Below are positions 8,794 to 16,332 of a stretch of 64,000 nucleotides of DNA, one piece after another. The notes under the pieces are model-generated. The model ran no database searches. It saw only the letters and a list, made by a program, of their open reading frames with translations, and was not told the DNA's origin. The stretch lies in assembly GCA_001801465.1 (NCBI GenBank), contig MGXT01000018.1:1-64000 (forward strand), written 5' to 3'. Source of the stretch: Gammaproteobacteria bacterium RIFCSPHIGHO2_12_FULL_35_23 (GTDB lineage: Bacteria > Pseudomonadota > Gammaproteobacteria > UBA12402). The first letter of the stretch is position 1; each line of letters begins with the position of its first letter. Made by a program: the position numbers and the translations under genes.

Positions 8794-9473
8794 AATGATA
8801 ATACCTCCTTATTATTGGTATCTTCTAAATTATGGTTAATTCTTGATTCTTGTAAGCAGGCAATAATAGAATCTTTTTCTGTAAGTAAACGCATTTTATA
8901 TGTATTTAAATCTGGGTTAAGAGGCTTGAGATATTTGTAATCCGCATCAATTAAGAGCTGTCTAAAAACCGGAATCTTTATATTTTCAAGTTTTACTAAA
9001 ATGTAACTTCTATCAATGGGTTTTCTGTCTGGATCAAAAATTAAAATAGTTTTAACTGGAAAAAGAGGTTCCATAGAATGATCGTTCATTAATAAACTAA
9101 AGCAATCATTGCTCATATTACCAATCGCAGCAATTTTCTTGGTACTGTTTGTTTTCGCTTCATTCAGGCTATGTACTTCTTCCCATGCAATAACTGGAAT
9201 AATTTTAATTTTATTCTCAGTGGCTAAGGCTGATTCTTTGTCGATCCTTACTGGTAACGATTCTTCACCAAGCAATTGCTCCACCCTGAGAGAAAAGTAA
9301 TTTGCAATAGGCTCTAGAGATGAGCGATAAGGCCTTGTTGATTTTCCGCTTACTATACGATGTACGGTGGGAGTTGGTAAATTTACTTCACGAGCCAAAT
9401 CAGAAGGATTCATTCTTCGATCGTATAGCAATTTTTTTAATATCTTGCTTAATTGAATATAGTGTTTAGCCAC
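8790..9473 (-). CDS. XRE-family repressor with S24 (LexA/CI-like) C-terminal domain
   Basis: 227 residues. An N-terminal helix-turn-helix (residues about 20-60, MNPSDLAREVNLPTPTVHRIVSG) is joined to an S24 domain with the serine motif DHSMEP (Ser133). Lining up the usual Ser...Lys spacing puts Phe170 (PVFRQLL) where the catalytic Lys normally stands, and I see no Ala-Gly cleavage site. Autocleavage is therefore doubtful, and the protein may respond to a ligand instead. A promoter lies at 9519-9546, and GTTGTnA half-sites overlap it and the divergent promoter at 9619-9646. It is the best candidate regulator of the island. Confidence 0.8.
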   Translation of the reverse strand: MAKHYIQLSKILKKLLYDRRMNPSDLAREVNLPTPTVHRIVSGKSTRPYRSSLEPIANYFSLRVEQLLGEESLPVRIDKESALATENKIKIIPVIAWEEVHSLNEAKTNSTKKIAAIGNMSNDCFSLLMNDHSMEPLFPVKTILIFDPDRKPIDRSYILVKLENIKIPVFRQLLIDADYKYLKPLNPDLNTYKMRLLTEKDSIIACLQESRINHNLEDTNNKEVLSL

Positions 9474-9518
9474 TATAGCTCCGTAAAAAGTAGAATAGCA
9501 ATGTTTTCAATTCACCCT

Positions 9519-9546
9519 AGTATAACAACTTTCCCAAGAAAATCAA
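9519..9546 (-). promoter_or_regulatory. Promoter of the S24 repressor gene
   Basis: Minus-strand TTGATT (9541-9546), 16-bp spacer, TATACT (9519-9524). The spacer and -10 contain AAAGTTGTTATA, which is close to half of the palindrome at 9637-9656 (AGTTGTAATA). This suggests autoregulation. Confidence 0.5.
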
Positions 9547-9618
9547 TAAGTTTTATCACTATAAGTAATTGAATATTAATAACTTTTAATTTAAAAAAGG
9601 ATAAGTTGATAATATTCC

Positions 9619-9669
9619 TTGACTAAACATGATAAAGTTGTAATATTTATTACAACTTTTAGTTGTTAC
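9619..9669 (+). promoter_or_regulatory. Divergent promoter with overlapping palindromic operator
   Basis: TTGACT (9619-9624), a 16-bp spacer and TAATAT (9641-9646) form a plausible rightward promoter. The -10 lies inside a palindrome with perfect 9-bp arms, GTTGTAATA-TT-TATTACAAC (9637-9656). A further half-site GTTGTTAC follows at about 9662-9669. Similar half-sites lie in the repressor's own promoter. I infer binding by the neighbouring S24 repressor. Confidence 0.5.
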
Positions 9670-9678
9670 AGCTTATAA

Positions 9679-9715
9679 ATAAAAAACCCCAGTAAAGTTG
9701 GCGCTTTAGCTGGGG
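9679..9715 (-). terminator. Rho-independent terminator, minus strand
   Basis: CCCCAG (9687-9692) and CTGGGG (9710-9715) pair, extended by TAAAG/CTTTA with one bulged G. Read on the minus strand the hairpin is followed by six T (A-run 9681-9686). It would end a leftward transcript coming from the 9,720-10,050 region. No annotated large gene on that strand explains it. Confidence 0.65.
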
Positions 9716-9719
9716 TATG

Positions 9720-10050
9720 TGTCGAGAAGATGGCGATTATCTGAATGCACGTCTTCTCAATTAGAAAGTTTATCAAAAGCTTATCTTCTTGAGAAGTAAT
9801 CCCATTTTTTGCACGCATGCAAAGTAATTTTTAAGGTGAATTATTTTGCAGTTTTTATGCCGTCCAGAAATAACAATAAAAAAACACTGTACCGGCAACT
9901 GCCCCGGTTCCCAGAAACGCAGTAGCCATGAGCGCGTCTTGACTATTGCGGGATTCAGGACGCTTCGCTCATGTGCTTAATTAAGAAAGAGCTGGCAACT
10001 TTTACCAAGATGTCAGCTTAAGTAAGCTGGCATTTGAATAAAGTTAAAAC
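9720..10050 (-). ncRNA. Hairpin-rich intergenic stretch, candidate structured RNA
   Basis: This gene-free stretch is visibly richer in G and C than its surroundings and holds several stems. GAGAAGA (9724-9730) pairs with TCTTCTC (about 9752-9758). TTTGCA (9808-9813) pairs with TGCAAA (9818-9823). A longer stem around 9928-9975 pairs ATGAGCGCGTC with GACGC..GCTCAT. AGCTGGCA and TGTCAGCT pair near 9990-10,017 with one G-T wobble. A minus-strand terminator lies just beyond its left end. It does not resemble tmRNA, RNase P RNA or an FMN riboswitch. Either strand is possible; minus is favoured by the terminator. Confidence 0.35.
9855..9929 (-). CDS. Possible 24-residue hydrophobic peptide inside the structured stretch
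   Basis: An ATG-to-TAA frame beginning MATAFLGTGAVAGT and ending FYCYFWTA: almost entirely hydrophobic, with an aromatic C-terminal part. Its ATG lies in the right arm of the hairpin at about 9925-9975, and no clear Shine-Dalgarno precedes it. Small membrane peptides with a sequestered start are typical of type I toxins, but this is weak evidence and the frame may be chance. Confidence 0.2.
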   Translation of the reverse strand: MATAFLGTGAVAGTVFFYCYFWTA

Positions 10051-10084
10051 AATAGGTGAAGATGAGTTTGATAGGGGGCATTAG

Positions 10085-10252
10085 GTGCAAAACATATTAG
10101 TAAATTTTGGTGATGGTATACGAATATTTTGTAATAAGGATGAAATTTTAAAGTTGATTTTTAATGTTAATACAGATAATGAAACAATCGAGGTAATAAC
10201 GCTTAACAGGTTAAAGAATATCAAGGTAATAAAAGGCTGTATTGATGAATAA
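10085..10252 (+). CDS. Small hypothetical protein (55 residues, GTG start)
   Basis: A GTG start follows an AGGGGG box at good distance, with an in-frame stop immediately upstream fixing the 5' limit. The peptide starts VQNILVNFGDGIRIFCNKDE and ends KVIKGCIDE. It looks soluble, with no recognised family. Codon use is ordinary for the window. It may belong to the rightward transcript leading into the toxB-like gene. Confidence 0.4.
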   Translation: MQNILVNFGDGIRIFCNKDEILKLIFNVNTDNETIEVITLNRLKNIKVIKGCIDE

Positions 10253-10310
10253 GACGGTTTTATCTTTAGGCTGAGCAAGGGTTTTATAAAAATTAATAAA
10301 GGTAGATAAA

Positions 10311-10457
10311 ATGATAGCGCTAATTAAAAAACAAGAAAAAAAGACATACATTCATTATGTTCTCGATATCACATTAAAACAATTGCTTGGTTTGCGCAGG
10401 ATTAGTTGCTTTATTAAGTGGTTTTTTAGAGGTCGCTTAAATCAGGCGATTCAATAA
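10311..10457 (+). CDS. Small basic hypothetical protein (48 residues)
   Basis: An ATG start is preceded by AAAGG at 8 bases. The peptide is strongly basic (KKQEKK near the N-terminus, LRRISCFIKWFFRGR near the C-terminus) and could be amphipathic or RNA-binding. No family recognised. It ends 43 bp before the toxB-like ATG. Confidence 0.4.
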   Translation: MIALIKKQEKKTYIHYVLDITLKQLLGLRRISCFIKWFFRGRLNQAIQ

Positions 10458-10500
10458 TGGTTAAATTTAAATTTTATAATATTAATCTAAGGAAATTTTT

Positions 10501-11142
10501 ATGCTAAGAATTGAATGCCGACAATTAGAAACGTGTTCATTGATTCAATTACCTCAAGCTAATTTGCGTAATCGCGTCTGTATACCAACGGAATATGGAG
10601 ATTGCTGCTTTTGTAGTTTTAACAAACTAATTGATAATAAAGAGCACTTAGCCTTAGTTTTTAATAATGCGGATAAAACCGAGATTCCAGAAGTGAGAAT
10701 TCACTCTGAATGCATGACAGGTGATTTATTTCAATCAAAACGTTGTGACTATGGTGATCAACTGCAAGAAGTTTTATCCCGCTTTCATGAACATGGTGGT
10801 ATTTTGTTATATCTTCGACAAGAGGGCCGAGGAATAGGACTTTATAATAAATTAGATGCATATAGTTTACAGCTAAAGGGCTTGGATACATATGAAGCAA
10901 ATCGCTGTTTAAATTTTTTAGCTGATATGCGTTCTTATGAAGTGGCGGTACAAATGCTTCATGCGCTCAATGTTTCGAAGATACGTTTAATAACCAATAA
11001 TCCAGAAAAAGTTAAGCAAGTTGAAGCGTTAGGCATTGATGTCGTTGAACGCATTAAAACGGGTAGCTATATCAAGCCAGAAAATCATGCATATTTACGA
11101 GCAAAAGTGAATAAAACTGGTCATTGGCTCAAGGGTTTATAA
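10501..11142 (+). CDS. toxB: GTP cyclohydrolase II homologue (ToxB-like), first gene of the azapteridine cluster
   Basis: 213 residues of the RibA fold. GTP cyclohydrolase II opens GTP to a diaminopyrimidine, the shared first step of riboflavin and toxoflavin synthesis. The catalytic region YLRQEGRGIGLYNKLDAYSLQ and LITNNPEKVKQVEALGI are present. Of the three zinc cysteines of E. coli RibA (C-x10-C-x-C) the first two remain in HSECMTGD and KRCDYG, but the third is Tyr. No riboflavin synthase genes accompany it; WD40, RibD and FGE-like genes follow as in tox operons. The start is preceded by AAGGAAA, with a TATAAT at 10,475. The third-ligand loss could alter chemistry. Confidence 0.85.
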   Translation: MLRIECRQLETCSLIQLPQANLRNRVCIPTEYGDCCFCSFNKLIDNKEHLALVFNNADKTEIPEVRIHSECMTGDLFQSKRCDYGDQLQEVLSRFHEHGGILLYLRQEGRGIGLYNKLDAYSLQLKGLDTYEANRCLNFLADMRSYEVAVQMLHALNVSKIRLITNNPEKVKQVEALGIDVVERIKTGSYIKPENHAYLRAKVNKTGHWLKGL

Positions 11143-11153
11143 GAGAGGTAGTC

Positions 11154-12854
11154 ATGATTCAACATAAATCTGTAATTAGTGGTGTTGCTGCTTTCAGTGA
11201 TTGTTATGTTGCCACCGCAGGTTATGATAACCAAGTGATTTTATGGGATGCAAAAACCAAAAAAGCAATCGCCTTAGGTTATCACGATCATTTAGCAAAT
11301 CAATGCCAGTTCAGTCAGGATGGTCGTTATTTAGTCAGTAGTAGCAGTGATTATACGGCGCGTTTATGGCGCTTGCCCGACATGAAGTTAGAAGCGGTGC
11401 TGAATGCTCATACAGACGATGTTGAAGGTGTCGCTTTTCATCCTACGCGAGAGATTATTGCGACAACTTCGCGCGACCATACCATTCGATTATATGATTT
11501 TAGTGGGCGTTTGTTAAAAACATTGAAAGGTCATGCGCAAGATGTTTTGTCCACCATCTGGATTAATGATGAAGAAATTGTATCAAGTAGCGATGATGGC
11601 ACCATCAAACACTGGCAGGCTTTCGAAGGTAAAATTATTGAAGATATCGATTTAGGCGGTGTCGAAACCGATACGATTGCGTTAACGAAAGAGGGCAGCT
11701 TGTTTGCGGGCAATGACTTAGGTGAAATTATTCATATTCAGGGTAAACAAACCAAAACAATAAAAGCCCATCAAGCGGGGATTAAGCGCTTGTGTTATAA
11801 CGCGCGTTTAAATCGCTTGGTGAGTTTAAGTTATGATCGGAGCATGAGTCTTTGGGCTATTGAAGATGAAAAAGTAAAGTTAATTAAAACCACGCAGTTG
11901 CCGAATATGGTTTGGGCACGTTCAGCGGATTTCTCAGGCAATAGCGAGATTGTGTTAGCCACCTTTGGCAGCCAATACGCCATTTACAATTATCAAAAAG
12001 ATATATGGGAATTAGACCACATTATATCGACTGATAGTCGCAATGCGGTGATTCGCCATCAAGGCGCTATTTATAGTGTAGGTGATGCAGGCACTGTCTT
12101 TAAAAATAATTCGCCGGTTAGCCAGTTTCCAAGCTTGTGTAATTTTTTGGTGTCACTGAATGATTACTTGATCACAGGCGGGCAAACCGGTGAAATATTC
12201 AATGCCTTAACAGGAGAGGTCATTTATCAGCATCACTCACCGTTGAACTGTGGTGTAGTTTTTTATCGTGATGATAAAGCTTATATCCTCATTGGGACTT
12301 ATACGGGCGAGGGTTTGGTTTTATGTGAAGAACAGGGTCAGCTGATTTTTGATCAAGCTATTATCTTGCATGATAATGCCATTAAAAGCATCAGCGCCTC
12401 CAAGGATTTAATTTTTTCCGTTTGTGCAACAGGAGCAGTGGCCTTTTATTCGGTAAAAGATTTCAGTTTGATACGTTATCAAGAAAACGGCCACGATAAA
12501 ATTGTCAATGGCTCAGCAAGGTTGTCAGATAATTGTTTTGTCAGTGTCAGCCGTGATTTAACCCTGCGGATTACTCAGTTGGATCATCAAGAGATAATTC
12601 AGTCGCCTCATTCACATTCCATTAAATGCGTTGCAGTGAGCCACGATGGAAACTTTATTGCAACCGGTGGTTATCGTGGCATGTTGTGGACCTATGATCG
12701 AGCAAGTGCTGAATGGATTGGTGAACGGTTAAGTCATGCAGGAATTTCTTGTTTATATTTTGATGAGCAATCAGAGTCCTTTTTGGCGAGCTCCTATGAT
12801 GGCCAAGTCTATTCAGTACCGTTGGCTTCCATTAAATTAAAGAGTTTAACATGA
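11154..12854 (+). CDS. toxC: WD40-repeat protein, ToxC-like
   Basis: 566 residues made of WD40-type blades. N-terminal repeats are clear (VATAGYDNQVILWDAK, LVSSSSDYTARLWRLP, IATTSRDHTIRLYDF, VSSSDDGTIKHW); later ones are degenerate and end in a final set, enough for two propellers. The start at 11,154 follows AGAGAGG. An upstream in-frame start at 11,124 would overlap the toxB-like gene without a ribosome site. A stand-alone WD40 protein between GTP cyclohydrolase II and RibD homologues is the hallmark of toxABCDE operons, where ToxC has no established enzymatic role and may be a scaffold. Its stop overlaps the next ATG (ATGA). Confidence 0.85.
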   Translation: MIQHKSVISGVAAFSDCYVATAGYDNQVILWDAKTKKAIALGYHDHLANQCQFSQDGRYLVSSSSDYTARLWRLPDMKLEAVLNAHTDDVEGVAFHPTREIIATTSRDHTIRLYDFSGRLLKTLKGHAQDVLSTIWINDEEIVSSSDDGTIKHWQAFEGKIIEDIDLGGVETDTIALTKEGSLFAGNDLGEIIHIQGKQTKTIKAHQAGIKRLCYNARLNRLVSLSYDRSMSLWAIEDEKVKLIKTTQLPNMVWARSADFSGNSEIVLATFGSQYAIYNYQKDIWELDHIISTDSRNAVIRHQGAIYSVGDAGTVFKNNSPVSQFPSLCNFLVSLNDYLITGGQTGEIFNALTGEVIYQHHSPLNCGVVFYRDDKAYILIGTYTGEGLVLCEEQGQLIFDQAIILHDNAIKSISASKDLIFSVCATGAVAFYSVKDFSLIRYQENGHDKIVNGSARLSDNCFVSVSRDLTLRITQLDHQEIIQSPHSHSIKCVAVSHDGNFIATGGYRGMLWTYDRASAEWIGERLSHAGISCLYFDEQSESFLASSYDGQVYSVPLASIKLKSLT

Positions 12855-13978
12855 TGAAAACGAAAGTGTTGGCGCAAGATAATCTGTATTGGATGAAGAA
12901 GGCTCTCAGGTTGGCAGCCAAGGGCCAATATACCACACGGCCTAATCCTTGCGTCGGTTGTGTCATCGTAAAGGATGGTCAAGAAGTGGGTTCTGGTTGG
13001 CATCAATGTGCGGGTGAGCCTCATGCTGAAGTCTATGCTTTGCAAGAAGTGGGAGAGTTAGCACAAGGCGCCACTTGTTACGTGACTTTGGAGCCCTGTG
13101 CGCATCATGGACGTACGCCACCGTGTTGTCAGGTTTTAGTTAAAGCGGGTATTCAGCATGTAGTGATCGCAAATGAGGATCCTAATCCATTCGTCAATGG
13201 CAAAGGCGTGGAATATTTAAAAGCGAATGGAGTTGAAGTGCTAAGCGGCATTTTAGCCGAGGAAGGTAAAAAACTTAATCGTGCTTTTTTTAAGCGTATG
13301 AGAGAAGGTAAGTCTTGGGTGACCTTAAAGCTTGGGACCACTTTGGATGGAAAAATTGCCGACTTTAAAGGTGATAGTCAGTGGATTACCGGTCATCTTG
13401 CGCGACAGGATGTGCAAAAACTAAGAGCACGACACGATGCAGTTTTATCAACTGCGCGGACCGTCATGAAAGATGAGGCACGATTAACCGTAAGAACGCT
13501 ACCTGATGATTTACCAGAAAGTTTAAAATCTCGGTTTAAACAGCCGTTACGGGTGATCTTAGATAGAAAAGCCCTGCTACCTAAAGAGGCGGCCATATTC
13601 AAAGAGGAACATCCGGTATTAGTTTATACCGCTAAATCCTTGTCTAAGGATAATCAGCTTGTTGATTATCAGTGGGTGCCAACTTTATCGGATCAAACCT
13701 TAGATTTACCAGCGATATTTAATGACTTGGCTCAAAGAGAAATTAACTCTGTCTTAGTTGAGGCAGGCGGTGTTTTAGGTGGCGCTTTATTAAATCAGGG
13801 TTTAGTCGATGAAATTGTCATTTACATGGCACCCAGTTTACTAGGCCAACAAGCACAGTCAGGCATAGTTTTTCCAGAAGCCCTATCACTTAGTCAACGT
13901 TATCAGCTGCAATTTGATGAGGTTCAAACTTTGGGTTCAGATATAAAAATAGCCGCCTATTATAAGGAGGTCTTATGA
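12851..13978 (+). CDS. toxE: RibD-like deaminase/reductase (ToxE-like)
   Basis: 375 residues, full length for RibD. The N-terminal cytidine-deaminase-type domain has the zinc motif HAEVYAL and PCAHHGRTPPC. The C-terminal reductase domain starts near residue 155 (SWVTLKLGTTLDGKIAD) and carries the usual SQWITG and EAGGVLGG segments. It acts on the pyrimidine from the GTP cyclohydrolase step, deaminating the ring and possibly reducing the ribose. Start and stop overlap both neighbours by 4 bases, so toxC-E-D are translationally coupled. It could also serve riboflavin synthesis, but the neighbours favour the tox role. Confidence 0.88.
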   Translation: MMKTKVLAQDNLYWMKKALRLAAKGQYTTRPNPCVGCVIVKDGQEVGSGWHQCAGEPHAEVYALQEVGELAQGATCYVTLEPCAHHGRTPPCCQVLVKAGIQHVVIANEDPNPFVNGKGVEYLKANGVEVLSGILAEEGKKLNRAFFKRMREGKSWVTLKLGTTLDGKIADFKGDSQWITGHLARQDVQKLRARHDAVLSTARTVMKDEARLTVRTLPDDLPESLKSRFKQPLRVILDRKALLPKEAAIFKEEHPVLVYTAKSLSKDNQLVDYQWVPTLSDQTLDLPAIFNDLAQREINSVLVEAGGVLGGALLNQGLVDEIVIYMAPSLLGQQAQSGIVFPEALSLSQRYQLQFDEVQTLGSDIKIAAYYKEVL

Positions 13979-14946
13979 AAGCGATTAATATGATGAGTGA
14001 TCGCGAAGCGATGGGGTTAACAGCAGTTTTCCAAGCTTCGCGTGCTGATCATTTAGAAGAAGCTTACAAAGTATTAAAAAATTCTGACATCAATCATTTG
14101 GTCGATACGCTGTCGTCCATTGAGGCGCCCTTCGAAGTGAGATTGGCAGCAGGCCAACTATTAGCATTACAAGGCGATCCAAGAATTAAAACCTTGGAGC
14201 CGGTGATGTGTGATATCCCTGCTGCAAATGCCACTATGGGGATTGATGAAAACAAGGTTGATGCTATTGTTAAGTGGTATGAATCTGTTGGTGTGATTCG
14301 TGATTGGATTTTGAAAGAAACGCCAGCACATCCTGCTAATCTATCAGCTTTTCGCATCAGAAAATATTTGGTGACTAACAAGGAGTACCGCGATTTTTTA
14401 CAAGAGACGGCTTATGAAGGATTACCGAGTAGTTGGGAGTTTGGAATTTATCCAGCCAACAAGGCTAATCATCCTGTTTACACTATTCATGAACGTGATG
14501 CTGAAGCATATGCTGCGTGGTTGAGCGAAAAAACCGACCGACAATTTTGTTTACCCACAGAAGCCCAGTGGGAATATGCGGCCAGTGGCCCTGCTCACAA
14601 TAAATTTCCCTGGGGCGATGAAGAAAAGCCTGATCATGCCAACACCGTTGAAGAGCAGATTTTTTCAAGTACACCGGTGGGCGTATTTCCCAAAGGTGAT
14701 TCACCGTTTGGTTTATCGGACATGGCGGGCAATGTGGAAGAGTATACGGCGGATGATTACGCGGCGTATCCCAATGGCTCCAAGATCAATGATGATCTAT
14801 TGGTTTCAGAAAAGCAGTATCGCGTGTGTCGAGGCGGTTCATTTACACGCTATGCGGATTTAGCACGTTGTGCAAGACGTCATGGCCGGTATAACAAGTC
14901 AATTTACGTGATTGGTTTTCGTTTGGTGGAGATTATTAATAATTAA
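13975..14946 (+). CDS. toxD: FGE/sulfatase-modifying-factor-fold protein (ToxD-like)
   Basis: 323 residues. The first ~90 form a helical region with a HEAT-like look (VRLAAGQLLALQGDPRIKTL). The rest is the formylglycine-generating-enzyme fold, with LPTEAQWEYAA, FPWGDE, GNVEEYTAD and RVCRGGSFTRYADLARCARR. The Cys-x4-Cys pair of true FGE copper enzymes is not present at the C-terminal motif, so cysteine-to-formylglycine chemistry is unlikely; EgtB/PvdO-type uses of the fold are better analogues. ToxD homologues are found with ToxC and ToxE in toxoflavin operons, with unclear function. Confidence 0.82.
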   Translation: MKAINMMSDREAMGLTAVFQASRADHLEEAYKVLKNSDINHLVDTLSSIEAPFEVRLAAGQLLALQGDPRIKTLEPVMCDIPAANATMGIDENKVDAIVKWYESVGVIRDWILKETPAHPANLSAFRIRKYLVTNKEYRDFLQETAYEGLPSSWEFGIYPANKANHPVYTIHERDAEAYAAWLSEKTDRQFCLPTEAQWEYAASGPAHNKFPWGDEEKPDHANTVEEQIFSSTPVGVFPKGDSPFGLSDMAGNVEEYTADDYAAYPNGSKINDDLLVSEKQYRVCRGGSFTRYADLARCARRHGRYNKSIYVIGFRLVEIINN

Positions 14947-14956
14947 GGAGATAAGT

Positions 14957-15715
14957 ATGGGAATTACATTTTTTAATGATCAAGAATTCTTGACCAAAGG
15001 ATTAGTATTAAATTTGAGCTTTCCTGATATATCTGAAGCAAGCCGTGAGTTGGAAACAGCTTTAGACTTTGAACGTATCTATTTAGAAACAGGTGAAATA
15101 GTTTTGCATAATGATACCTTAAGCAAGGATTTATTTATTCGCTTATTTCAGTCAGACAGAGTGCAGCCATTATCCGATGATCATCTGGTTATTTTCTATT
15201 TAAACAATGCGGCGCGATTTTATGAATTATGTGAAAGATTAAAATTAGCAGGCGCTAAACAAGTGACAGCATTTAATCCTTATTGGGATGATTTTGGGTC
15301 AACATTTATTATTGCTAATAAATTTCGTTTGGTTTTATGTCCAGGTAATTATCCCGGTTATCGAGCACGCATTGCGGCACCAACAAGTGATTTGGAACAA
15401 ATAAAAAGTAATTTAATACATCATTTAGGTTTAAAATGTATCGGAGATTTTGAAAGTCATCGGGGTTTTGATGGGGTAATGATGGCAAGTCGGGCGCCGA
15501 TTGATTGTCATTTAGAATTTACGTACTGTCATCACGAAAAATTGCCCATTCATTACGACTATAGTCATCAGGTAAGCTTTTTATTAGAGGAGCCTTTACC
15601 TGACTTAATGAAGCCAATGGGTAGTTACTATAAGTTTGACTTCATTCGGCCTGATACTGCTTTGGCCAGGGCCTGTCTTTCTATAAAACCAATTCAACAA
15701 CTAGGAATAAAATAG
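14957..15715 (+). CDS. Vicinal-oxygen-chelate (glyoxalase-fold) protein, two tandem modules
   Basis: 252 residues. The start at 14,957 follows TAAGGAG; an earlier in-frame start lies inside the preceding gene. Each half has a VOC-like end: AFNPYWDDFGSTF then FRLVLCPG in the first module, and GFDGVMMASR then CHLEFTYC in the second, which resembles YycE-type proteins. VOC proteins bind metals and include dioxygenases, glyoxalases and resistance proteins. The known toxoflavin-degrading enzyme has this fold, so self-protection is one option and a biosynthetic oxidation another. Substrate not visible. Confidence 0.75.
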   Translation: MGITFFNDQEFLTKGLVLNLSFPDISEASRELETALDFERIYLETGEIVLHNDTLSKDLFIRLFQSDRVQPLSDDHLVIFYLNNAARFYELCERLKLAGAKQVTAFNPYWDDFGSTFIIANKFRLVLCPGNYPGYRARIAAPTSDLEQIKSNLIHHLGLKCIGDFESHRGFDGVMMASRAPIDCHLEFTYCHHEKLPIHYDYSHQVSFLLEEPLPDLMKPMGSYYKFDFIRPDTALARACLSIKPIQQLGIK

Positions 15716-15716
15716 T

Positions 15717-16322
15717 ATGAAAAAACAATGGCTAATTATTAGTGCCAGCTCCCGAGAAGCTTCTGAATCATTACGTGTTGCTCAACATGTTTTATCTCAG
15801 GCTAAAGTGGAAAATAACATTGAAGCAGAACTATTGGATTTATCGCAGTACAAACTGCCAGAAATTAATAATGAGCTATTAGCAGATCCATCTAAAAATG
15901 TGGTATGGAAAAATATATCTGAAAAATTATCTCAAGCAACGGGCTTTGTGTTTGTCGTACCTGAGTGGCACGGAATGGCGCCGCCTAAACTGATGAAGCT
16001 TTTATTGCTATGCACAAATTTTGAGGTGGCCCACAAACCCGCATTGATTGTCTCGATATCGGCAGGATTAGGTGGTACTTATCCTGTTATTCAATTACGT
16101 ACCGTTGGGTTTAAAAACAATCATATTTGTTTTATTCCAGAGAATTTAATTGTTCGCCGTGTGGGTGATTTGTTTCATGAGTCTTCAGGGTCTCATGAAA
16201 ATGACATAGCAGTTAGAAAGCGACTAAATTTTTGTTTATCGATTTTAAGTTCTTATGATGATGGACTAAGTTTGGTGAGAAAAAGCCCGGTTGATATTAA
16301 AGCATACCCTTATGGACAATGA
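15717..16322 (+). CDS. NADPH-dependent FMN reductase-family flavoprotein
   Basis: 201 residues of the flavodoxin-like fold: an N-terminal phosphate loop SASSREASESLRVA, then PEWHGMAPPKLMKLLL, matching the usual P-E-Y-(N/H)-x-x-x-P-(G/P)-x-L-K-x-x-x-D/L pattern. It follows the VOC gene by one base and precedes the methyltransferase. It could supply reduced flavin or carry out a redox step on the azapteridine ring. It is not part of the classical five-gene tox set. Confidence 0.8.
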   Translation: MKKQWLIISASSREASESLRVAQHVLSQAKVENNIEAELLDLSQYKLPEINNELLADPSKNVVWKNISEKLSQATGFVFVVPEWHGMAPPKLMKLLLLCTNFEVAHKPALIVSISAGLGGTYPVIQLRTVGFKNNHICFIPENLIVRRVGDLFHESSGSHENDIAVRKRLNFCLSILSSYDDGLSLVRKSPVDIKAYPYGQ

Positions 16323-16332
16323 GGAAGACGTG

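Noticed and set aside
9720..10050. tmRNA, RNase P RNA or FMN riboswitch
   Set aside because: None of the conserved sequence blocks of these RNAs is visible on either strand.
10081..10278. 65-codon minus-strand frame
   Set aside because: No ribosome site; the plus strand of the same stretch has a better supported small gene with an AGGGGG box.
10501..11142. Reading this as the housekeeping riboflavin ribA
   Set aside because: No ribB/ribH/ribE nearby, a zinc ligand is missing, and WD40 and FGE-fold neighbours point to a tox-type pathway.
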